From Nipponacmea schrenckii (taxonomy: Eukaryota > Mollusca > Gastropoda > Lottiidae): a stretch of 64,000 bases of DNA. The translations under genes were made by a program, and so were the position numbers. The notes below the pieces were generated by a model. That model ran no database searches and was not told where the DNA came from. It worked only from the letters and a program-made list of their open reading frames with translations. Shown piece after piece: positions 51,801 to 61,200 of the stretch. Each line of letters begins with the position of its first letter. The stretch's first letter is position 1. The DNA lies in contig JAUJPP010000007.1 of assembly GCA_030562195.1 (NCBI GenBank), positions 21,759,769 to 21,823,768 of the forward strand, in the 5' to 3' direction.

Positions 51801-54174
51801 AGGGCATTCTGAAATTTTGCTCAAATTAATGAAAACTTTATACCAAATTCTAGAAAAACACATTCCTAGACTTATGTAAATGATTAAACTAAAACATTCA
51901 CACCATTAATATTTCAACAATAAATCTATTTAAGGTGAAGTACACCATTTAGGTTGCATAATGCCTTTTGGGTAGTATTGGAAATCTACAGTGCAAAATA
52001 AATGCCCAATTGTAGATAAATATGTCTCCTACCTATTCCAAATGTCAGAATCAAACAAGATTGTACCAGACAATGTCCACATCCAGACCGCTTATTTTGA
52101 GCTTTGTTTCAAGTATAATTTATAACTTTTTGATAAAGAAAATTTTGCATACTGTCTCATAATCAGTTATTATAAGGCATTTTATTAGGATTCTGACTTG
52201 AAAAAATCTACTACTTTAAAAAGGGTTTAAAGAACTAGGTTGATTAAGTTTTAATTTTTAATGCAACTTGAACACAGAAATATAGGTTATTTATAGATCC
52301 TAGTCAACATTAACCTAAATAATTCATTACCAAATCTCTCAATAACACTGGAGTAGATTAGACTATCTAGATTAATGAAGAAAATTCACAATAACAAATC
52401 AGATTGATATGCAAAAATGTCCAATTTATGCAAGTAAGAGATACTCAGAAGTCAGCGAGTTTGTCACTCCGTCAATGAGTTTGTCACTCATGTCAGAGAG
52501 TCCATCATTTATGTCAGATTGATTTATACAACATCCAATGGACATGCTTGAATTGAAATTTTAAATTTTTAAATTTGATATACAATATATTAAATTGGTT
52601 AAATAAAGCCAATTTACTGTCAAGATAACAGAATAGAAGTTGTGGGAGGGAATTCGTATGAACAAATTTCTTTACTTGTTTATGCTTGCACTGGGAAACT
52701 CTATTGTTTTATAAAATAGAAACATTGCTATATCAATATTGATTTATCAGCTATACTAATCAAACTGTTATGACAACCAATAATATTTATCAATAGTACA
52801 ATTGATATATAACATCTATTTACTAAACTATTTAGACTAGCTACTTTAATAGCCTATAATAATATCATTTCCTTTTACACCTCAAGAATTCCATTCACAT
52901 ATCCAGGGCCTACACAGGTCAAAGGTATAACATACAAATATCATAGCAACTTGACCAACAAAAACAAACCTTTTAATACTGTTGAAACCATAGAATAGCG
53001 TTTTTACCCAAAGAGCTAAACATCATCCTATCTATGAACCCTTTTTAAAGAGGAACTATTTACAATAATTTTCTGCATAACCTTGAAGTAAATATTAAAT
53101 GAAAGCATACTCATCAGTCTTAAGTCTGAATGTTTTCAGACAGCAAATTAACTTAATTTTTTTCAGATTCATAATTATAAATAAGATTTTAAAGACAAGA
53201 ACTACAACTTCTAGAATATTTATTACTTTCAACGTTTCAATTTGGTTCTCACACTGTCATCAGGAATGTAGTTAAAATGATATTTTACCTTTCACTCTGT
53301 ACCATGACATCGACCATACCCTTGCCTAATTCAGGAAATGTTTCATTTACTTTATCACTGTAATCTTCATCATCATCATCATCTTCATTCTTCCGTTTTT
53401 TATATTTACCTCCTTTTTTCTTTTTAATTTTCTTCTTCTCTCCATACTAGACAAAATATAGCCTACATTTATCAATTTTTATCAAAATCATGTTTTAACT
53501 ATAAGATATGTTAATAGCACACAAGATGTATGCCTATCATTCCAATACCCATTGGAGCATTTGTGGTTCCTTTTATTCTGGAAATTCTTCACTATGTCCT
53601 TATCAAAATATCTATTATAATGATGCTTCAGATTCTTCTGTAACTACAGAAACCACAGCCATCTGACAAGAAGAAGAATGAAAGCCCTGGTGTAAAATGA
53701 TAGTAGTCTAGTAGCCTAATAAGTGACATTTTGAAAGACTTCTATGGAAAGTAGACAACTTACCAGATCATCTTTAATAACTTTAGATGCAATTGGTTCT
53801 ATATTATTAAGATAATTTCCTTTTGTACCTTTCTCTACATCTTGACGCTAAAATAAACATCATGAAAATTTCTTTAATATTTCTTACAAATTTTAATAAG
53901 GAGAAAAAAAAAAAAAAAATATGGAACACTAATTGCCAATTCACAATATTGACACAAGCTGAAATATGCAAATAAAATTAAAATCTGGTACATGTACCTT
54001 TTTCTTTTCCAATTCTCTAAGAACTGGTCTGACACATAGTGCTGTTAATCCTGCTCCTAACAGTAAACCTAGAATAAATGCACCTGCCACCCAGCCAGGA
54101 TCAGCACCAAATTCATTTTGCTCCTCCAAAACTTGTAAAGATACACAATAGGATTCTGCGATACAAGATGCCAT
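42810..54174 (-). CDS. EVC: EVC, ciliary Hedgehog-pathway membrane protein
   Basis: 24 exons with matching phases and GT-AG borders give 947 residues (human EVC is about 990). EVC and EVC2 form a ring-like complex at the base of the primary cilium that passes the Smoothened signal to Gli factors; loss causes Ellis-van Creveld syndrome in humans. The N-terminus has a short luminal segment, one transmembrane helix (about residues 28-50, GWVAGAFILGLLLGAG) and then RPVLRELEKKK. The rest is cytosolic and mostly coiled coil, rich in Glu/Lys/Gln, with a lysine-rich stretch and an acidic DDDDEDYSD run near residues 90-115. The C-terminus ends basic (KPTRGIKGKLF). Start chosen at the ATG at 54174, the first in frame before the transmembrane helix. 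It is divergent from EVC2, 1.1 kb away. Assignment rests on topology, coiled coils, length and the partner gene. Confidence 0.9.
45232..46318. repeat. 35-bp minisatellite in EVC intron, about 31 units
   Basis: The unit is GTAGTATATGATAATGTAGT then ACCAGTACAGAGATA (35 bases), with variants such as CCAGTATGGAGATA, CCAGAATGTAGATA and occasional shortened units. It starts about 20 bases past the donor of EVC exon 16 and covers about 1.08 kb of a 1.27-kb intron. Long frames across it (for example a 133-codon Tyr/Thr-rich one) are artefacts of the repeat. Confidence 0.95.
47932..48130. mobile_element. 169-bp insertion with 15-bp target-site duplication at an EVC splice donor
   Basis: TCTTGTTAATTACCT occurs exactly at 47932-47946 and 48116-48130, bracketing a GC-richer 169-bp insert (47947-48115). 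The right copy contains the donor of EVC exon 11 (CAG/gtaatt on the minus strand, border 48129/48128). The left copy is thus a second, intact copy of that donor downstream. The insert has no frame of its own. On the minus strand it contains CTGAAGA, a short stem (GTACAA/TTGTAC) and AAAACGCTTCGG, like a decayed hammerhead core. A 5'-truncated retroelement (Penelope-like, or a SINE) is the likeliest origin; the variable-length duplication fits retrotransposition. Confidence 0.65.
51351..53288. other. EVC intron 3, largest intron
   Basis: About 1.9 kb without coding sense. It holds the 130-bp repeat described separately, and a small run of GAGTTTGTCACTC copies near 52456-52491. Confidence 0.6.
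51485..51785. repeat. Diverged tandem repeat, ~130-bp unit, 2.3 copies
   Basis: Landmarks recur in order: 'ATATC..G...GACATATTTAGTCCTGT' and 'CTGTCATATTTAATCCTGT'; 'AACACATACAGAGTAC' and 'AACGCATGCAGAATGTA'; 'CAATAAATGCATTG' and 'AAATAAATGCTTTG'; 'TGTCTACAGTTTGCA' and 'TGTTTACAGTGTGAA'. A partial third copy starts at about 51755. Confidence 0.6.
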
Positions 54175-54440
54175 TTTCACTTCTGATTTCTAAAGATTCC
54201 TTGAATAGATAACTTAACAGTTTCACCTATCTAATTATTCCTTTGATCCTTTACCGAGATACCGATTCACAACTTTACACATGAATTCAAATCACAGTAC
54301 AAATTTTTCAAGAGATCGTTGTCTATCGTATATTCATATTTTTAAATAACAATCATCCTGTCATTAATTCCATCCCTAAAATGTCAGTTTGTTTGAAAAG
54401 AATACAGTACAAAAATCGTGAGTGCACCTGTCATGGAAAG

Positions 54441-54452
54441 GTCGCCATTTTG
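54441..54452 (-). promoter_or_regulatory. YY1-type motif
   Basis: GTCGCCATTTTG on the plus strand is the complement of CAAAATGGCGAC, which matches the extended YY1 consensus AANATGGCGNC. It is about 270 bases upstream of the EVC start codon. Confidence 0.45.
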
Positions 54453-54530
54453 TTGTTGTGGTAAATAATAATCGTAACTAACCTAACGGTTTCAAGGTTT
54501 CTATAAAATTGTGGCGTTTGATTGGCTAAA

Positions 54531-54535
54531 TTCTG
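54531..54535 (-). promoter_or_regulatory. Inverted CCAAT box
   Basis: ATTGG within TTTGATTGGCTAAA, an NF-Y-like context (CCAAT followed by CA on the complement). It lies centrally between the two genes. Confidence 0.35.
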
Positions 54536-54801
54536 GGGGTGACATGAAACTTATAGAAAGTAGGACACTTTAACTGTAATGAACTATACACGATTGTAAA
54601 TCTCTGGTTTTCAAAGTATTAATCGTCTAATCCAAAAAAGGTTGTAAATTGAAGTTGAATCTACTAATAAAGGGATTAGGTTGTGTTAATTGGTAAGTTT
54701 GTAGTTACTGTTTGTCATGGTCAACAAGGGGCAGGTAGCACTTTCAAACTCCAAATTAAGTGTACAGGTGAGGTATCTATAGTGTGTAAAGACTACTAAA
54801 G

Positions 54802-55232
54802 GTAAGTGATGAGTGATATTCTTCCAAATAATCAAAAAAATAAAAATAAAAAAACAAATATTCATCCACATTTGTTAGATCCTTGACAGAAACAAAAGAT
54901 ATTCGAAATGTACAAAGAAAAACATGCTTAATCTTCATATTTCAAATTTTCTTGAAATTGTTTAGGATCTTATTAAATTGATGATTTGGGTTGAATCACC
55001 AGACTTGAACTTGAATCACGTTGATGGTTCTTGGAATTGGAATTTGGAAATCAAAGTGTAACATAACTTGACATCTACACTACAGAGTGGTCCATAGATA
55101 TCAGATTTTTGTAAATACATTTGGTAGGATATTGTCTGTGAATTTGGTTAATCAACAATTTATTCAATATAAAAACAATTATCTTGTGTGACTTTGTGTT
55201 ACTTTGATTTCACTTTTCATGTATTATTTTAG
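54802..55232 (+). other. EVC2: Probable 5'-UTR intron of EVC2
   Basis: A consensus donor (CTAAAG/gtaagt at 54802) and an acceptor with a usable pyrimidine tract (cttttcatgtattattttag, ending 55232) flank a 431-bp interval just before the exon that holds the EVC2 start codon (55273). No in-frame coding upstream. It would place the EVC2 transcription start within about 0.6 kb of EVC. Confidence 0.45.
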
Positions 55233-55272
55233 ATTATCAAGAATGATATTGTTATAAATTAAGAAATACAGA

Positions 55273-58200
55273 ATGAATGTTATAAGTTTGATATTATCAG
55301 TGATATATCTGATGCCATGTATCCCTGCCCTGACACCAGTCTGTACTATCTATAATCAAACTATCTCATCTGGTGTACCTGGAGAAGCTTCACTTTTAGC
55401 AGATGTGAGTCATTTTTTCCATTTATTCTTTTATTCATTTGTAATAAAGATTTCTTTAATGGATATAGTTAATCCAATTAGATTTTAGAAGGTTCAAATT
55501 GGTCTGATTAAAATGAAGATCTGGAAATTCCCATATTCCTTAAATTTTTAATTCTACTTTTTAATAATGGGTTTTGCACCCAAAAGCATTAAAAGGTGTC
55601 ATTACCCATAATTCTTCACATACAGTATTTGATTTGTTTAACATAGAATAACCCAGAACTGGAGATGAATAAAATAGTCTCACTTTGGTTTACATAGCAC
55701 ATTATACTACAGAAGATTTTATTTATTACAGTCTATTTTAAAATGGTGTTTTATTCATGAGAAATGCTTCATTTATAACAAAATGTGTTTTATCTTATAG
55801 GTAACATATTCTACTAACACTGGTACACCATTAACTGAAATCAATGTAGTATATAACATATCAACAGATACTGCTGTTCCTAAAGTAGTTATAACTAAAA
55901 ATATACAGGTAAAATTCATTTGTTTTTCATTCAATCACAAATTTGTGTATAATTGGCATTGTCCTTGATGACTTTTGCATACAAATTGAAATTCCATTTC
56001 ATATTGGTTTTATCTTTTGTTGATGATTTGTTTTGCAAGCAATGGAGCTCCTTATTAGATAAAATAGCAACTCCGGGATAATGGTGACACCACTGTTTAT
56101 GACATAGTTTTCTCCATAAAATAAACCCGAAGAGTGAAATGATCATTAATTGTTTGAAATAATTTGATATTTTAGGTGACAAACAATGATAAGAACAACC
56201 CAGAGGTTAAAATATCAACCACCCTATATCATACTATAGACTCAACATTCAGTTATATCAAAGATGTATCCTTCAATGATGATCTGAGTGCGGGATTGTG
56301 GGCTGAGTTAGGTGATGGATTTAAACCAGGAATTTTGGAACCAGGAGTATCCAATACTGGACGCAATCAAATTTCTTGGAACGTAGCTTCAAATATAACA
56401 GGTTTGTTTTTAGATATCATTCGAAAAGCAGTGATTTGCTGCCTCTACTTCTTTTCACGAATGGAGTGAGTTAGATGCTTGCTTGCTAAGCTCAATCACG
56501 GTTTTTCTTGTCAGTGATGCAGATCAGAGGGGCTGACAAGGAAAAGGGTCTAGCTTGGATTGGGCATTAAACCAAGGCCCTGTGTGCTACAGACTGTGTT
56601 AGTTTAAGATCTCTCAATAGTTGGAAATCGCAAAAGAGTAGGTTTATGCCACTGTCCTGCCAAAATTTCTCTCATTGCACACTGCATGGCATTACTTGTC
56701 TTCATTAGCCCATAAGTTGTAGTCATTTCATGTTTGCACCAATGGAGTTTGTTAATGATGAAGGTCATCTTTGCAACCAAATATTCTTTTCTGGCATTGA
56801 GATATATATAGCCAAAGGAGTTTTGTTAAGGAATTTAGGTTGTAAGGTAATTGAATTTGTGTTCCAAAACAGAACTAAATTATACACCATGTACATTTTG
56901 ATGGGGAATGTTCACATTCATTAAAAGTAAAAAATCCTTCCATAATCTGATGTTAACTTATATTATGTTATTTATTCCAGTGAATGATAGTAGGACATTT
57001 GAATATTTAGCTGTACCTAGAGGAGAAGATATGAAAGGTCTACCTGCTGGAAAATCATCTTATGCTTCATTTGTTCAGTTTTCTGATGTAAGTTGTCCTG
57101 AAGTTTCTACTTTTGCTTGTTCTTTTTACCTAGTTTGTCTTATTTACATGTTTTCTGAAATCTAGCATTAAATTCATATTTAGAGAAGTGCTTATATAAA
57201 GAGTATACTTTATAACACCTAGTACTTTATTTCTCCTCATTCAGTCAATATAAATAATATGACTGATGGGGTAAATGATTCTTTCTTTATGGATAGCAAA
57301 GTTTAACACTGCTGACAAATTGATAATATTTTTCAGTCAGCAAGTATGATTTACTCTACAGTTAAACCTACAGTTTGTGTTACAAGAACAACAATTTTAC
57401 AAACTAGTGTAAGTTAAAATTATATCTTATATTTGTTAATGTTTATGTAAAGGGTTCAGACAGGTATATATCAATATTTATGCCATCATTTATATTTCTA
57501 CTGTTTGTGCCTATAACTGATTAAAATTTGTTCACAAAGTAAGAGACTTTCGCCATAGTTATATCATCTTTATGGTTTGGCTGTCTTGTCTTGTCCAGTC
57601 ATTATTAGTTTGATGCTCATGGAGATGAAAAAGGTTTGAGATGTGGAGAGCTCAGAATGGACTCTCAATTCCAGGACAAATATTTATTTGGTTTGATGGG
57701 ATCTAAGGTGTGATTACTTGAGGAATCCAAAAGTGCAGGCCTAAGACTGTCTGGCATTAAAAAGAATTGTTACATTGACAAAGGTATAATTGATTCAATT
57801 TCTCTAAATCAAAATTATCATTTTTTATTTCAGTTATTTTACCAACATGGTTTCACAGCGTTAAGTTTTTTTATGGCATTTTTACTGGGGATTATATTAG
57901 TTATATTATTAGTGTTCTGTATTGTTACTATAATGAAAAAGAAAGGGTTAATGGCTACTTCTATATCACCATCTAAATTAGATGTAAGTAATATTGATAG
58001 TAGAACAATTGTTGGAAAAGTAAGTATTGATTGTAATTTTTGTGATGAAAGTTTGAAATGTTTCCTAATGCAATATCTTATTTTCCTTGATCCAATTTGA
58101 CATTTAGGACCTTTCAAAACACTTCATTTTCTAAGAAATTTTCATGTGGGTTGGAATGTTGCTCTTTAAGACTTCACTGATGTTAATGACTGGTTTCTGT

Positions 58201-61200
58201 AACTTAAAATCTGTCAAATGACAAAAATATTTCTGAATACTGTCAAAAGCAGATTCAACTTTTCCTTTCTTCTTGGCATTATATGAATTTGATTCGCAAA
58301 TAGAATTTCGAGAATTATCAAAAGAATGCTATTTGAATGTCTCAGTTGTTTATTTTATAATTGTTAGCAAAAGAAGTTGAAAGAAACAGGAAAGAAGATA
58401 ATATTGGATCCTAAAGATGCTATGAAGAAAGGGTTTAATTCTATCAAAGATTACAGGTAAGAAACGGATGTAGAGCCCTCATATCAAAAAAAATATCTGA
58501 AAAACGCAATTTCTTTTGAGCATGAAAGTAAATGAAAGTTTTCCACTGCTTCCAAATTTATTACAGGGAGTCTGAAATTGTACAAATGCTATGTGTGTTT
58601 CTTTTGTGATGATATTTCTGTTTAAGTAGACCTAATCATGTATTGATATTTTAGTTTAATTGGACCTGAAAATAGTAAAGTTCAAGTTTTAATATTTCAG
58701 TTTAATGGGACCTGATGATAGTATATTTCATGTATTGATATTTCAGTTTTATGGGAGCTGGTGATAATATAGTTCACTTATTAATATTTCAGTTTAATGG
58801 GACATGATGATAGTATAGTTCATGTATTAATATTTCAGTTTTATGGGACCTGGTGATAGTATAGTTCATGTATTGATATTTCAGTTTTATGGGACCTGGT
58901 GATAGTATAGTTCATGTATTGATATTTCAGTCTAATTGGACCTGATGATAGTATAGTTCATGTATTGATATTTCAGTTTTATGGGACCTGGTGATAGTAT
59001 AGTTCATGTATTCATATTTCAGTCTAATTGGACATTATAATAGTATAGTTCATGTATTCATATTTCAGTTTAATTGGACCTGATGATAGTATAGTTCATG
59101 TATTGATATTTCAGTTTAATTGGACCTGATGATAGTATAGTTCATGTATTCATATTTCAGTCTAATTGGACCTGATGATAGTATAGTTCATGTATTAATA
59201 TTTCAGTCTAATTGGACCTGATGATAGTATAGTTCATGTATTAATATTTCAGTCTAATTGGACCTGATGATAGTATAGTTCATGTATTCATATTTCAGTC
59301 TAATTGGACCTGATGATAGTATAGTTCATGTATTGATATTTCAGTTTAATTGGACCTGATGATAGAATAGTTCATGTATTCATTTTCAGTTTAATTGGAC
59401 CTGATGATAGTATAGTTCATGTATTGATATTTCAGTTTAATTGGACCTGATGATAGTATAGTTCATGTATTCATATTTCAGTCTAATTGGACATGATGAT
59501 AGTATAGTTCATGTATTAATATTTCAGTTTAATTGGACCTGATGATAGTATAGTTCATGTATTAATATTTCAGTTTAATTGGACCTGATGATAGTATAGT
59601 TCATGTTTTGGGATTAAAAGATAAATTACAAATGTTTAGAGAAATTGATAAGTAAGTTCAATATTTAAATGTTTAAAAATAGGTTTAATATTGTATGATA
59701 GCAGCAGCATTGTTTTAAGGGTTGGCATCAATTTTTAGCTGAGTTTTGGTTGGATCTCATCACATGTCTAAGTTCATTGTATGCATATCAATTTAGTGTA
59801 AAAAGGTTTGCGACATGGAATTTGTCTCTCTTTCCAAAAAAATGTAACTTATTGTAACACACAAGATTACATTAAGTTGTATAATACATGTATATTTTCA
59901 GCCTGGATATTGTTACCACAATTCATGTAGATACAGATATAGAGAAAGAACAGAATGATGCTGCTACACAAACAGGACTGATGTTAATACACAATATGAC
60001 ATTAAATAATGATATCAATAAACAAACAGAAGATGAAGTTGTCAATAGATTTAATAGTAACCTTAAAACTCTAGACAAGAAATTAGATGATGATTATAGA
60101 AAGGAAATGGAGGTTATTCTAATTAAATTGTGTGCTAGAAATAAGGTAAGCTTTACATGAAAAGTAAAATAGTTTGAGGGTTTCATATACAGCTTATAAG
60201 CAAAAAGGGTTGAATTCAAACGATATAGGCCTACACTTGCATCATTAAACAGTATGTATGCCTTGATAAGCCTGCATACAGTGTATGCTAAGTTGTCTGA
60301 CATCTGATTATTTCAACATTCTGCGTATTCTGACATCATTTTTGGGTTCCTTCTTATCCATGTATAAACAATTTTGAGTATTCTGACATTCTGTTCTTAA
60401 TTCTGACACTAATCAATGGTCCTGTAATTAAAAAAAAATCTGTATAATCCGAAATCTTGTCATCTTAATTACCATTTGCCGATTAGATGATCGCTTATTT
60501 TTTTTTATTTTCTTGATCATATCACACAACAACAAAAGATTTCTGAACTAAATTCTGCTGATTAATCACCATTGATCTTTCCTTAAGATTAAGGGGCCTT
60601 TGCATCAAATGGCTTTCAAATACACACTTTCACAATTTACCCATGATATAACATACTTGTGTTTGCAGGAAAAAGTAGGAGAAATGCTGTACAGACATAA
60701 TATGGAGAAAGAAGAAGTTGAAGAAAATGCTGCAGATTTAACTGAAAAGGTACAAAAAAATCATTAATTTGCTTATTTGTCAGAGAAAAACTGACAAAAC
60801 AACTGATTTCACCATGAAAAGTTGCCTTATTAATATCCTTATCTACATCCGTCAGCAGCTTGCAGATAAATGATCTTATTTGTTTCAGAGTGGACTATAG
60901 GACATTGTGATGTTATGTTTTAGTCTAGTTTGTTTAAGAGAGTTTAAGACCCTTTAGATAAGGATTAAATAAGCTATTTAATCATTTGACTTTGCAATTC
61001 TGCCTTCAGGAAAAAAAAGACTTCATGGATATATTAGATAAACAGCATCAAACAGAGCAAAATGAACTTACTTATATATTAGCTCTAGAACAAAATGAAG
61101 AAGCTGAGAAATTGAGAAAGGTCAGTCAACAATATTTTACTAAAACCTTCACTAAAACTGGCTTTGTTAATTGGATTATAGGTCTTAGAATGTACATAAA

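Larger units (their letters stand above)
42810..54174 (-). other. EVC: EVC exon map
   Basis: Exons 5' to 3' on the minus strand: 54174-53998, 53847-53764, 53446-53289, 51350-51266, 50954-50802, 50594-50505, 50146-50072, 49711-49628, 49381-49165, 48623-48475, 48227-48129, 47759-47618, 47421-47354, 47010-46901, 46790-46701, 46461-46338, 45063-44917, 44773-44711, 44530-44352, 44118-44050, 43848-43698, 43502-43412, 43201-43094, 42940-42810 (TGA at 42812-42810). Every junction keeps one frame without a stop. The largest intron is the third (1.9 kb). The 35-bp array fills most of the intron after exon 16. Confidence 0.88.
54175..54801. promoter_or_regulatory. Shared bidirectional promoter region of EVC and EVC2
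   Basis: The region lies between the EVC start codon and a strong donor (CTAAAG/gtaagtga, border 54801) that probably ends a non-coding first exon of EVC2. Divergent transcription from one short interval is inferred. It contains a YY1-type motif and an inverted CCAAT box, both common in TATA-less bidirectional promoters. No TATA box stands out. Confidence 0.55.
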
